Assembly: GCA_032622095.1 (NCBI GenBank)
Contig: CP136068.1
Location: forward strand, 11,265,729 to 11,329,728
Direction: 5' to 3'
Source: Siphonodentalium dalli
Lineage: Eukaryota; Mollusca; Scaphopoda; Gadilida; Siphonodentaliidae
DNA: 64,000 nucleotides
The notes beneath the pieces were generated by a model. It was not told the DNA's origin. It saw nothing but the letters and a program-made list of their open reading frames with translations, and did no database searches. The position numbers were made by a program, and so were the translations under genes. Each line of letters begins with the position of its first letter. The stretch's first letter is position 1. Positions 25,201 through 37,910 of the stretch are shown here, one piece after another.

Positions 25201-25520
25201 TCTCACCTTGCTAAAGACGTTGTCATGGTTATTTGCCACATTTCCCAAATTATTTTGACCGAGCAGAGTGGGAATTTCTATTTGACCCACTTTTTCGGAC
25301 TCGACCAAAACAATATTTGGGCAGGTGGTCATGAATATGGGAAATTATCCGAAATTTTCGCAACCGAGCAGAGAGAACTGAAATTCAACAACTTTTTTGG
25401 ACTCGACCCAATTTTTTTTCGGCCCAAATTACTTGGCCGAGGTGGTCATTTATGACCCCGAAATTTCGTCTCACCTTACTAAAGACATTGTCATGGTCAT
25501 TCCCAAACTGTCCCAAATTT
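25201..25520. repeat. Partial 270-base tandem duplication
   Basis: 'ctcacctt.ctaaagac.tt' occurs at 25201 and again at 25471. The sequence between contains two related halves built on 'ccgagcagag' and 'ggactcgacc'. Confidence 0.7.
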
Positions 25521-25590
25521 TTTGAATGAGGAATAAGGATTAAGGAATAAGCGAATGAATTCTCGCTGCTGCAAAAAAACTAGTAGTACC

Positions 25591-25690
25591 TGCGTGTTTT
25601 GGCATATAACGTTTTTTTCTCTATAGTTTATGTTAGTCAAGACACCCCACAACAACAATCGGCTGGACTTCTGTCAGCGTTGAGGAAAAG
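25591..25690. repeat. Left inverted end of the nuclease/CXC unit
   Basis: Pairs with 30853-30952. About 27 of the first 28 and 31 of the last 33 bases agree by eye, with a gapped middle. Confidence 0.7.
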
Positions 25691-26602
25691 TTTGTATTAG
25701 CCCCGAAAATAAAGGACCTAAAAAAATTATAAAAAAACACGTTTTTCTCTTAAATCCATAGTTTGCTGTTCAAAACATACTACACACTCCGGTTTCGAAC
25801 TGAAGACGGTTTCAGATACCAGAAACGTCGATTTAGTATCGACACAGGCTAAAAAAAAATCCAAAATGCAGCGATTTGATTGTCACCAAAACATTGAACC
25901 AGTGGGTCGAATTCAGTAGTGATAATGAGCATAGGCATATCCAACATATCTGCGATTCCCATCCTATCAGCCGCGAGAAAACGTTTTAAATAAAGAGCGT
26001 TGTTTTAAAATGTTTTTAATAATGAGCGTTGAGATCTGTGAACACTCACATTCTTCGCTGTACATATGTCGTCAGTGTCTTCTTGTTACACACCTTGTAT
26101 TGAGATGTGTTCGTGCGATTCTCTGATTCGAATCAAATCTCAGATTTCCTCGTCCTCTCCTTGCATCCATTGTTCGGTGAATTGTTTGCCATCGTATTGA
26201 TTAATGATATTTGTTATTTGAATCTCTTCCCATTTGTTAAGCTTTTGATTACATTTTCTTACTCATTTTGTTTGTTGTTTTGAGTTTCTGTTCACCCGTT
26301 CCTTGTATTGAGGTCTATCAGGAACTTGGTTGTCATGGCAAACCTTTGATTTTTCGCAAGCCTGTACAGTTGTGAAGACTCGATTAGTCGTTTCGTTAAA
26401 GTTTTACCCAAGCTGTTTGAAAAAATCTTAACATATACTGACGTCTACGGAGATGGACTACACACAGTTCTGCGGCCTCGATACGAAGCCGATCGCAATC
26501 TCATTCTAGATTTGCACAGATCTTGCATTGCATTGCATTGCACCATATATATTTGGAAACGGCTCGGAAAGCAAAGAAAGCGCCAGTGTAAGCTCACACG
26601 AA

Positions 26603-29600
26603 ATGCCTCCAGCCAAAATGAAAAGGCGATCTGAAATTGCACTATTCAATTTCAGAAACGATTGCCTATTCTGTGGTGAGCGTTATGGTGTAGAGCAGGA
26701 CGTGAGAAATCCATCCAGGTGGAGACCGTCCTATATTTTGTAGGCAAATCGGGCGAAATTCCGACAAGTCAGAGTTCGAGTCAGTGGTACGCTCAGCGAT
26801 CTACATGCTGCAGATGCTCGCTATCATTCTGACTGTCGACAGAAATTCATGTCTTCGAGAAACGTGGCAGCTGCGTCACAAACTTTGAAAGATGCAGACT
26901 CTGCCCTGGATGGAGTAGTTGCCTTCACGAGAAGCGATCAATTATTGAGTTGGAGCTCCGTAGATGTATACTCCAAGTACATCGAGCTCGGTGGTGTTAG
27001 TTTGGCCCACCGGGCGCTTGTTTCAAGGCTATCTGAAATATTTGGTCACGATCTTCTCTTGTCGTCGCCGTCTATCGCGTCAATTCTAGCAATGAGACAA
27101 TGTGTCGGCTCTGTGATGAGAATTGTTGACGACCAAAACGATGATCTACTAGCATCGATAAAAACTACGAAGGAGACAATCTCGCGAGGAATTCGCGATA
27201 TAGAGATAGACAAAACAGTTATTACTCTTGATCGGCAACATCCTCACATCGTCTCTGTTAAGAGTTGCAACCCCGCTGCAGATCAGTTTGGCTGTGGTTT
27301 TGAGAAACTCCAAAGAGTTGGTGATAACAATGCATGATTTTGGCGTAACTTGTACATATGACGAACTTCTACGTTTAAAAAAATCGATTGCTTCCATGGC
27401 ATCGAGTAGCAGTGCTTGCAAAACGATTAGTAGTTCGGCTGATGGGTTAGTACAAGTTGTCGTTGACAACTTCGATGCTGATATCTCTTCACAAAATGGG
27501 AAACTGAGCACCCACTCACTAGCCATGGTAATGGCACAACCAAATACCAAATGTGAAGTCGATAGTCCAAGGATCCCGAGATTGAATAAAAAGTTGACAT
27601 GGGTAAGCCCATTGATTATCAATTGAAGACCACTCAATTCAACAGACCCAAGAAACCTGAAATGCCGACTAAGTTCGTACATAAATATATCCCTACACTG
27701 AAAATGCTTGCAAACATTGTCATAGCAAAGCAGAAGGCAATGGAGCTCCATTTCTCTTTTCTGAAATATGTTATATCGAAAGATGATTGTGCCGAGTTCA
27801 ACGGATATAACTCACGAGCCTGTCGTGAGAGTGTTCCACAAAACCTGTATACTTACCACTAATTGATATGCCGCCGACATACCCAGAAACAATAACAACT
27901 GCTATGGCCGAAGGGCAACGTCTCACTCAAAATACCGGGCAAACGTTCACATTGTTCACAGCCGACCAGCAGCTGTACAAAGTATCACTCCAAGTCTCTG
28001 GTCTAACCCAGACGTGTTCTGTAATATGATCCCAAGATTGGGGGGCATGCACATGCTTATGAGTTTTGTCGGCAGTATTGGTACTCTAGTGGCTAATAGT
28101 GGTTTGAATGAAGTCCTTGAGTCAGTATTCGGCGGTGTGGCCAAGATGCTCATCGGTAAGAAATTCCCAATGAATGTTCGTACACTGCGATTATTAACTG
28201 AAGAGATACTCAGAGGAATACTGACGGAAGACAGTATTGAGTGTCCTGGTGATCTTGCAAACAGATTAGGTGAACTCTCACAGAAGAGCAAAACTACTAA
28301 ACTGTGGTAGACTGCCTAATTAAGCCAGTATTTATTATGATGATGTATGTGCGAGTTGAACGAGAAGGTGACTGGCCACTGTACCTTGCCTCGGTAGAAG
28401 CGATGTTGCCATACTTCTTTACATCTGGACATGTCGATTATGCTCGATATGGATTATACTACTTCCGTGAGATGCAGTCTCTGGCTCAAGATGTCCTGTC
28501 GCATTTCAAGAAAGGTGACCACGTGATGCGTCACATAGAGGGTTGGTGGAATGGTGTTTGGAGTGATATGTTTATCGAGACAACCATTATGCGCTATGGT
28601 CATGTGAAGTTTGATATAATTGGCATCACCCTGAAACCAGAAACACTCAAAGTTTGGGAACTCAGTTTGCACACTTGTGGTCGCTTACTGAATAACGTGC
28701 ATCAGTTGAGAGAATCGGAGGGACAGTCTAGCTCTGATCAATTGCACAAGGAAGAGGAAAGAACTAGAATTGCTGCCGATAAACAAGACCGAGATGGTGT
28801 TAGAGAAAAATTAGAAGTTGTTGTCAACCCACTCAGCCCTGATCAACATCCAGAAGGACTCATTTACATAACGACTGGTAGGATAGCTCCATCATAGGTA
28901 CACGTTTTTAATGCACTTACGAATGGATTTTATGACACCATTTCAAACCCGGTGGTGACGATGTCTGCCATGAAAAAGGGCATAACAGTTGGTGAGACTA
29001 CAACCTGACTTCGACTGGAGTTGTGGGACTCCAGTCGAGCATGAGGGACGTAGATATCACTGACGTGATATCTTATGAGCTTTCACCGGTACCATCAGCG
29101 TTGTTTGATGAGTCTGGTGACATGCGCATCCCTAAATCGAAATAAGTGCTGAGGCATCAACTCTCAGTCGTCACGTCTGCTCGGCAGTTAACACCAGCAG
29201 GACTTAGTATTAGCACAATCATTGATGGGTGTGCTCTCATGTGGATTCCCCAGTGGCCAGCGTCAAGTTCTATTCAGAGTTCTACTGTTCTGGACTTCGT
29301 TCACAAGTTTCAGGAAACTTTGAAGCATAGATTGTTGATTGGTGATTTGTATCTCGTGTTCGATAGGTATCTTTATATTATATTATCACGAAATGTACCA
29401 CGAGAGCCCATAGAGCTACAGGCTCTTTTCGAGAATTAACGTTGAATTCCACATCAATACTACCTTCTCAGAAACTGATGCTGACTGTCCCCGAGAATAA
29501 AAAGCAGCTCATCAGTATAATCTGCAAACAGCTCGAGGTAGACAAATAATTTGCCACCGACAATACTGTGGAGCACAAATTGGTAGTCATCGGCCAAGAT

Positions 29601-30532
29601 AATGTACCAATATAAATTAACAAAGGTATTATGATCGGAAGGCGCGACTTGAAGACCACTCATGAAGAGGCTGACAATATCAGAGTGCATCAAGCAGTGC
29701 GAGTGGCCGAGAAACGTGAGAAACAGGGTGTCGTTCTTGCAGATGCTACTGATGTCTTCGTATTACTGCTTCACTTCTACCACAAACAGAAGCTCACATC
29801 GTCAGTAATTATGGAGTCTCCTATTCGGGATAGGTCAGTTGTAGATATTGCTGCAACCGTGAACAAACACCATGACATCGATCCAGACATTTTAGCGACA
29901 CATGTTATATCTGGCTGCGATACAGTTGCCGGTTGTTTCGGTATAGGGAAAGGTCGTGCCCTCAAAATATTGAAAACCGATGGAGTTTGTCTCGATTCAG
30001 TCGGTGATATTGACGCTTCTATAGACGTCGTCATCAGTGAAGCGACATCATGCATGACATCCTGTTATGGGGTGCCATCATCCGCCTCGATATCCGAAAC
30101 AAGGGTGAACTTGTGGTCAACTAAAGTGGGCAGACCAGGAGCTTCAAAAGTTCCGAAACTATGCACCTTGCCCCCGAGTACACAATCTTTCGTAGAGAAT
30201 ACGCGTCCTTTTGCCAGCATGTATCTGGAAGCATGCGTTGGATCTCAACCCACCACCACTGTGGGTTTGTGAAAGACGAGGCGTCAAAATCACTAATACA
30301 TACGACTGTTCCCCAGGACGTCCCGCTTGCTCCTGACAATATTCTGCAAATGATTCCATGCTCATGTTCAAGAAAACAGCCATGCAGAACGGCAAGGTGC
30401 AGCTGCAATGTAGTCAGATTAACATGCACTGTGTTCGGTAGGTGCCATGCATATGTAGAATGCTGCAACGAACAGTCGAGGTTGGCAAGGGACGGGACGG
30501 GACTTCTGAAGACTAACATCATTTATCATTGA
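26603..30532 (+). pseudogene. Degraded large protein: C2HC-like finger, XPG/FEN-like PIN nuclease region, CXC domain
   Basis: About 1,300 codons read across several frames, intronless. The N-terminus has NDCLFCGERYG, an in-frame TAG at 26741, then YHSDC, a C-x2-C…H-x3-C zinc-binding pattern. The middle (27228-28890) has well-conserved-looking blocks such as TMHDFGVTCTYDELLRLKKS and DHVMRHIEGWWNGVWSDMF. The nuclease region starts IIDGCALMW (about 29215), then LYLVFDRY, HEEADN (29661-29678) and LADATDVFVLL (acidic residues 29742-29753). SGCDTV…GIGKGRALKIL (about 29907-29969) resembles the helix-turn-helix of FEN/XPG nucleases. The C-terminus is CSCSRKQPCRTARCSC with further cysteines (30359-30466), a tesmin/TSO1-type CXC domain. 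I recall this as a multicopy, uncharacterised animal family. At least five shifts or stops make this copy dead. Confidence 0.75.
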
Positions 30533-30852
30533 CTTTGTCGTTGCACAGAATAATATGTACTTATCTACTTAACATGTTGTTTGCGTCATTTCGATAACCC
30601 TCCGCCCAGAAGTCACACCTCGTCCTGTCAATTTTGGCGAAAAATGGCCATAGTTTTGACATTTGGTAGAAAATTGCCATATATTTTGAGTTTTTGATGA
30701 TAAAAATCTATTCCAACTGAAGGCTCTCCCCTTCTCGCAACGTCCCCTTGTGGTTTCCCCCGGTTAACAGCAAAGTTAGTGCCAAGAAGTTCGGAATGAA
30801 ATTTTTTTAGCGCCCATCTTTGTTGATGCTCTGGTGACATGCGCATCCCTTT

Positions 30853-30952
30853 CCTCAAGGCTGACAGAAGTCCAGCCGATTGCATATTGATCTGGGATGG
30901 TTATACAACCAGAAACCATTTGGAAAAAAACTTTATACGCTAAAACACGCAC
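30853..30952. repeat. Right inverted end of the nuclease/CXC unit
   Basis: Reverse complement of 25591-25690. It overlaps minus-strand translations that look protein-like (for example VLAYKVFFQMVSGCITIPDQ), and the neighbouring 30640-30850 continues that impression. Confidence 0.7.
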
Positions 30953-32313
30953 AAGCCTAATATTTGACTTTGGCTGCCGGACTATAGTAATCGAATTTAA
31001 ATACGAGTAAGCTGTATCAGAGGGAAACACGCAGAGCACATTTTTTTGTCACCGGTGAAAAATATCTAGAATCTAGCATGCACCTCACATGATTAAATTT
31101 CAGCAATAACTTTTTTGGATGTCAATCCTTATAATGGTGAATGTAGTTGTATCTCCACCCATGTAACGAAGTTATTGGGATATAGTGGTAACAGCTTGCC
31201 TGACTGTGTTTCCCCAACTTTGTCTAAGCTTGTATTCCTTTAACTGACTTTATTTTAGTGGGTCTATTCCTTTTGTTTCAAATAAGATTTGTTTTACAAT
31301 CTTTACAATTTTGTTTTACAATTTTATCTGACATTGTATTACTTTCATTAGTAAGCACCTCGGGTGTATTCTGTTGTCGAAATTATTGCATCGCATGTGT
31401 GCATGGCCGTTTTGTTTATAGATACGGGGATTTTTCTTGCGGGGGGGGCGCACTAAAAGTTATAGTGCTACCCCAATCCCGTAAAGGTGTACTGCTTAAT
31501 TGTTATTCGGATGTCAAAAAGTGCAAGTCGATTAATTCTAACAGGAATTCGCGCGTTAACCATTAGCGCGCTGCGCGTTATGTGTTTCTATTGATCTTGC
31601 ACCTGCTTTGTTGCATTGTTATTTGAACATATTTCGTTATATTTGCGTGACATAAATCGGAATGCGATCTACTATTATACTGCACGGGGATTTGAAGATT
31701 GTATAAGAACTCTAGTTCGAACATTAATCCGGGGTGTTTCTATATCGGTGGTTAACATGTTATTTAATATTGTTTAGTGAACTTTTCATTTAGTTATACG
31801 CGACAATTATCGGCATGTTATATTCTAAATGAATTCGGATGGTTACTCCTTCGTGCTGTTTGTAAATAGTGACTTTTCATGTGTTTGTATATATGCGGAA
31901 TATATCGGAGCTATGAACAGAAATGTTATTACGAAAATTTCCAACACTAACCCTTCACATTGGTTGTTTAATATACAATGTGGCCTAATTCCAATCATTA
32001 TTTTTATTTATATGTACCGATGATATGTCAGAATGCTATTTGAATTGAAGAATGTTTTTTTGTATTGATACAAGGAAAATATATAATATATAACATATAA
32101 CATATATTGACATGCATAATGTAGAACATATGTACACATATATACAAGTATCCACCACGAACATATAGAAATGAATACAGTTTCGATTACAGTCGACAAT
32201 TGCTTATATAACCACACCCTAATATATACTAACTGCGAATACTCGAGTGTCATTGTTTTGGTTATGGTACTCGATAATATATCATGGGTCGAGAAATAGG
32301 GGGCTATTATAAG
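30953..32313. other. Intron sequence, no gene seen
   Basis: AT-rich, short ORFs only. A G-tract lies near 31440. Nothing further recognised. Confidence 0.5.
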
Positions 32314-32449
32314 TTACACGGCTTGTTGATGGGGGATACGGTGTGGTATGCCCCGGTAGATGCTCGTATCCCCCGAGGCGATAGCCGAGGGGGATACGAG
32401 AGTCGACCGGGGAATACCACACCGTATCCCCCATCAACAAGCCGTGTAA
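32314..32449. repeat. 136-base near-perfect hairpin
   Basis: The left arm begins TTACACGGCTTGTTGATGGG and the right arm ends with its reverse complement. Mismatches occur only near 'atg/att' and 'tagat/cgact', and the centre is around 32382. It is flanked by AT-rich sequence. Part of it, GGATACGG.GTGGTATG, reappears on the far side of the satellite at about 36774-36792. The TTACACGG tip resembles the satellite arms (TTTTACACGGG). Confidence 0.9.
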
Positions 32450-32769
32450 TGTATTTATCCCCGGTCAAAATTAACAAGTATTCCCACAGACATAAAGCGC
32501 GGAAACGAGCCACGAACAGTAACTCTATTTGATTAGACTGCTCATACGATGAATATATTTATATAGCTGTTTCCACAATTTGTCCATAAATACTTGCTGG
32601 CCTCGCTTACTTTTGGAATCTAAATGTTAGAAGATATAAAAGAGAGCAATACACTTCAAAAATAGTAATGGTAAATGAGTCAGACAAACTAAATAAATGA
32701 AGCAAGAGTAGCAAGATAACATCACACCAGGAATCAACGTGGCTTTGAAAGATGTACATTAGACCTTCA

Positions 32770-35700
32770 AACTTTTGCCGGGTCATAAAAATTCTACTAG
32801 GGGCATACGAGATTGTTATGACCTTTTAAAATCTGTCTTCAGGCCGACAATTTTTGCGGGGTAATTTCACTTTTACACGGGGCATACGAGATTGTTACGG
32901 CCCGTGTAAAATCTGTCTTCTCTATATAGCGACGACAATTTTTGCGGGGTAATATCAGTTTTACACGGGGCATACGATATTGTTATGACCTTGTAAAATA
33001 TGTCTTCTCTATATAGCGACGACAATTTTTGCGGGGTAATTTCACTTTTACACGGGGCATACGAGATTGTTATGGCCCGTGTAAAATCTGTCTTCTCTAT
33101 ATAGCGACGACAATTTTTGCGGGGTAATATCAGTTTTACACGGGGAATACGAGATTGTTATGACCTTGTAAAATATGTCTTCTCTATATAGCGACGACAA
33201 TTTTTGCGGGGTAATATAAGTTTTACACGGGGCATACGAGATTGTTATGGCCCGTGTAAAATCTGTCTTCTCTATATAGCGACGACAATTTTTGCGGGGT
33301 AATATCAGTTTTACACGGGGCATACGAGATTGTTATGACCCGTGTAAAATCTGTCTTCTCTATATAGCGACGACAATTGTCGCGGGTAATATCACTTTTA
33401 CACGGGGCATACGAGATTGTTATGACCTTGTAAAATATGTCTTCTCTATATAGCGACGACAATTTTTGCGGGGTAATATAAGTTTTACACGGGGCATACG
33501 AGATTGTTATGGCCCGTGTAAAATCTGTCTTCTCTATATAGCGACGACAATTTTTGCGGGGTAATATCAGTTTTACACGGGGCATACGAAATTGTTATGA
33601 CCCGTGTCAAATCTGTCTTCTTTATATAGCGACGACAATTTTTGCGGGGTAATATCAGTTTTACACGGGGCATACGAGATTGTTATGACCTTGTAAAATA
33701 TGTCTTCTCTATATAGCGACGACAATTTTTGCGGGGTAATATAAGTTTTACACGGGGCATACGAGATTGTTATGACCCGTGTAAAATCTGTCTTCTCTAT
33801 ATAGCGACGACAATTGTCGCGGGTAATATCACTTTTACACGGGGCATACGAGATTGTTATGACCCGTGTAAAATCTGTCTTCTCTATATAGCGACGATAA
33901 TTTTTGCGGGGTAATATCACTTTTACACGGGGCATACGAGATTGTTATGACCTTGTAAAATATGTCTTCTCTATATAGCGACGACAATTTTTGCGGGGTA
34001 ATATATGTTTTACACGGGGCATACGAGATTGTTATGACCCGTGTAAAATCTGTCTTCTCTATATAGCGACGACAATTTTTGGGGGTAATATCACTTTTAC
34101 ACGGGGCATACGAGATTGTTATGACCTTGTAAAATATGTCTTCTCTATATAGCGACGACAATTTTTGCGGGGTAATATAAGTTTTACACGGGGCATACAA
34201 GATTGTTATGGCCCGTGTAAAATCTGTCTTCTCTATATAGCGACGACAATTATTGCGGGGTAATATCAGTTTTACATGGGGCATACGAGATTGTTATGAC
34301 CCGTGTAAAATCTGTCTTCTTTATATAGCGACGACAATTTCTGCGGGGTAATATCAGTTTTACACGGGGCATACGAGATTGTTATGACCTTGTAAAATAT
34401 GTCTTCTCTATATAGCGACGACAATTTTTGCGGGGTAATATAAGTTTAACACGGGGCATACGAGATTGTTATGACCCGTGTAAAATCTGTCTTCTCTATA
34501 TAGCGACGACAATTGTCGCGGGTAATATCATTTTTACACGGGGCATACGAGATTGTTATGCTGACCCGTGTAAAATCTGTCTTCTCTATATAGCGACGAC
34601 AATTTTTTCGGGGTAATATCAGTTTTACACGGGGCATACGAGATTGTTATGACCCGTGTAAAATCTGTCTTCTCTATATAGCGACGACAATTTTTGCGGG
34701 GTAATATCACTTTTACACGGGGCATACGAGATTGTTATGACCTTGTAAAATCTGACTTCTCTATATAGCGACACGACAATTTTTGCGGGGTAATATCAGT
34801 TTTACACGGGGCATACGAGATTGTTATGACCTTGTAATATCTGTCTTCTCTATATAGCGACGACAATTTTTGCGGGGTAATATAAGTTTTACACGGGGCA
34901 TACGAGATTGTTATGACCTTGTAAAATCTGTCTTCTCTATATAGCGACGACAATTTTTGCGGGGTAATATCACTTTTACACGGGGCATACGAGATTGTTA
35001 TGACCCGTGTTAAATCTGTCTTCTCTATATAGCGACGACAATTTTTGCGGGGTAATATCAGTTTTACACGGGGCATACGAGATTGTTATGACCCGTGTAA
35101 AATCTGTCTTCTCTATATAGCGACGACAATTTTTGCGGGGTAATATCAGTTTTACACGGGGCATACGAGATTGTTATGACCTTGTAAAATCTGTCTTCTC
35201 TATATAGCGACGACAATTTTTGCGGGGTAATATAAGTTTTACACGGGGCATACGAGATTGTTATGACCCGTGTAAAATCTGTCTTCTCTATATAGCGACG
35301 ACAATTTTTGCGGGGTAATATCACTTTTACACTTGGCATACGAGATTGTTATGACCTTGTAAAATCTGTCTTCTCTATATAGCGACGACAATTTTTGCGG
35401 GGTAATATCAGTTTTACACGGGGCATACGAGATTGTTATGACCCGTGTAAAATCTGTCTTCTTTATATAGCGACGACAATTTTTGCGGGGTAATATCAAT
35501 TTTACAAGGGGCATACGAGATTGTTATGACCTTATAAAATATGTCTTCTCTATATAGCGACACGACAATTTTTGCGGGGTAATATCAGTTTTACACGGGG
35601 CATACGAGATTGTTACGACCCGTGTAAAATCTGTCTTCATTATATAGCGACGACAATTTTTGCGGGGTAATATCAATTTTACATGGGGCATACGAGATTG

Positions 35701-36730
35701 TTATGACCTTGTAAAATCTGTCTTCTCTATATAGCGACACGACAATTTTTGCGGGGTAATATCAGTTTTACATGGGGCATACGAGATTGTTATGACCTTG
35801 TAAAATCTGTCTTCTCTATATAGCGACGACAATTTTTGCGGGGTAATATCAGTTTTACACGGGGCATACGAGATTGTTATGACCCGTGTAAAATCTGTCT
35901 TCTCTATATAGCGACGACAATTTTTGCGGGGTAATATAAGTTTTACACGGGGCATACGAGATTGTTATGACCTTGTAAAATCTGTCTTATCTATATAGCG
36001 ACGACAATTTTTGCGGGGTAATATCAGTTTTACACGGGGCATACGAGATTGTTATGACCATGTGAAATCTGTCTTCTCTATATAGCGACGACAATTTTTG
36101 CGGGGTAATATCACTTTTACACGGGGCATACGAGATTGTTATGACCCGTGTACAATCTGTCTTCTCTATATAGCGACGACAATTTTTGCGGGGTAATATC
36201 TGTTTTACACGGGGCATACGAGATTGTTATGACCTTGTAAAATCTGTCTTCTCTATATAGCGACACGACAATTTTTGCGGGGTAATATCAGTTTTACACG
36301 GGGCATACGAGATTGTTATGACCCGTGTAAAATCTGTCTTCTCTATATATATAGCGACGACAATTTTTGCGGGGTAATATCAGTTTTACACGGGGCATAC
36401 GAGATTGTTATGACCTTGTAAAATCTGTCTTCTCTATATAGCGACGACAATTTTTGCGGGGTAATATAAGTTTTACACGGGGCATACGAGATTGTTATGA
36501 CCCGTGTAAAATCTGTCTTCTCTATATAGCGACGACAATTTTTGCGGGGTAATATAAGTTTTACACGGGGCATACGAGATTGTTATGACCTTGTAAAATC
36601 TGTCTTCTCTATATAGCGACGACAATTTTTGCGGGGTAATATCACTTTTACACGGGGTATACGAGATTGTTATGACCCGTGTAAAATCTGTCTTCGCTAT
36701 ATAGCGACGACAATTTTTGCGGGGTAATAC
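32770..36730. repeat. Satellite array, 87/88-base unit, about 45 copies
   Basis: Highly homogeneous head-to-tail units built from TTTTACACGGGGCATACGAG, ATTGTTATGA, a variable junction, AATCTGTCTTC, TCTATATAGCGACGACAA and TTTTTGCGGGGTAATATCA. Two monomer types are intermixed: CCCGTGTAAAA (88 bases), which completes a perfect 11-base inverted repeat with TTTTACACGGG, and CCTTGTAAAA (87 bases), which breaks it. The first copies at the left edge (32770-32890) are the most diverged. Some copies carry a 2-base insertion (gacACgac) or a TATA extension (near 36349). Minus-strand ORFs here are an effect of the period being divisible by three. Confidence 0.97.
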
Positions 36731-37399
36731 GAAATAAGTGTTTCCTGTTTATAGTTAACATATATCGAACACCGGGATACGGCGTGGTATGGCCCTAGAA
36801 GAACAATGGTGCCTAAGAAGGCTTACAATTTTACAGAGGGGATAATACTTATTCTTATGCATGCTATATACTGGGATATACATATATATCACCGTTGGAT
36901 ATAAACAGGGTATACTCATGACTAAGGGGTAATTAGGTCATCATATATCGAAAATGCATTATAAAGTATGCACTAAGTCTTAACGAGGACTGGTTGATAA
37001 CTGGTTAGCATGGAAATTGGCAGTTTTTTTAATCCTTAGATATACCATGTCACCAGCCTCAGTTGTCTTCATATCGCTTCATACCTATGCGTATGAATGT
37101 TGCGAGATTTTTTAGGTGAATGAGATCAGTAGAGTTCAAAAGTTTATAGAGATAATCAATGGATCCATTTGTCCAATACTCATTTGGGATAAGCTTTTAT
37201 AAAATGATATTCGTCTGACATTGAGACCTTGCAAAGAGAGCACACAAGCTTCGTTTTATTCCCCTTTTTATTTTTGCCCAATCTAGCCACCTCTACCCCA
37301 ATCTATGATTCGCTGTTCTGATTTTTTGAATGCTTACTCTGTCATTAAATGTCAATTCATAATAAAAAACACCGTGAGTGGGCTTGGTTTTGAGATGTT
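36731..37399. other. Satellite flank and intron sequence
   Basis: Contains the partial hairpin copy at about 36774-36792. No gene seen. Confidence 0.5.
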
Positions 37400-37910
37400 T
37401 GTATAATTCTTGGGACCATGTTTTAATTAATACTCATGGGGAGGGGGGATATATATATTAATCCTCATTGGACCATATTTTAATTGACCCTCGTGGGACT
37501 ATATTGCATTTTACCTCAGTGGAATCGTAGTTTAATCAACACTGGTGACACCATATTTTAATTTTAATTAACCCTCATAATGGGACCATATATTTATTCT
37601 TTAATTAAGTCAGTTTACCATATTTTAATTGACCTTAATGGGACCATACTTCAATTAATCCAGATGGGTCCATATTTGTATTAACCCCCATGTGATGGCA
37701 TTTTAATTAACAAGCAAGGTACAATTTTAATTAACCATCATGGGGACATATTTTGTATTAACCCGGATTGGACAATATATTAATTAACCATCATGGGACC
37801 ATAACTTATTTAACCGTGATGTGACCATATTTTAATTTACCTTCATCTGACGATATTTCGATTAACCCTCTCAGAGTGTGACGATATGTTAATTTACCCT
37901 TATGTGAAAA
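37400..37910. repeat. Degenerate 26-base minisatellite
   Basis: About 18-20 units of the type 'gggaccatattttaattaac' plus 'cctcat', strongly diverged, with a few insertions such as a TATATATA run near 37451. No coding potential. Confidence 0.8.

Larger units (their letters stand above)
23744..25590. other. Intron with short tandem repeats
   Basis: No exon seen. It contains a 53-base tandem repeat (24880-25035, about 2.7 copies), a C-tract near 24766 and a larger duplication (25201-25520). Confidence 0.55.
25591..30952 (+). mobile_element. Candidate DNA-transposon-like unit with inverted ends around a nuclease/CXC gene
   Basis: The left end (25591-25690) and the reverse complement of the right end (30853-30952) match. 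Both start TGCGTGTTTT, continue with a 'GTTTTTTT' block, and after a less conserved middle share CAATCGGCTGGACTTCTGTC with the bases after it nearly identical. Between them lies one large degraded gene (26603-30532) on the plus strand, about 1 kb from the left end and 0.3 kb from the right. No target duplication was found at the outer edges. Alternatively the two ends are fragments of some other coding repeat, because their translations (for example SAGLLSALRK) look protein-like. Confidence 0.5.

Noticed and set aside
33048-36573. Long minus-strand ORFs (up to about 149 residues) with repeating 'ISYAPCK' and 'LSSLYRED' phrases
   Set aside because: They arise from the 87/88-base satellite, whose period is near a multiple of three. 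Frames switch with the 88-base units and there is no start, splice or domain context.
32770-36730. CRISPR-like array
   Set aside because: Units are continuous 87/88-base satellite monomers with no short repeat/variable spacer structure, in a eukaryotic intron context.
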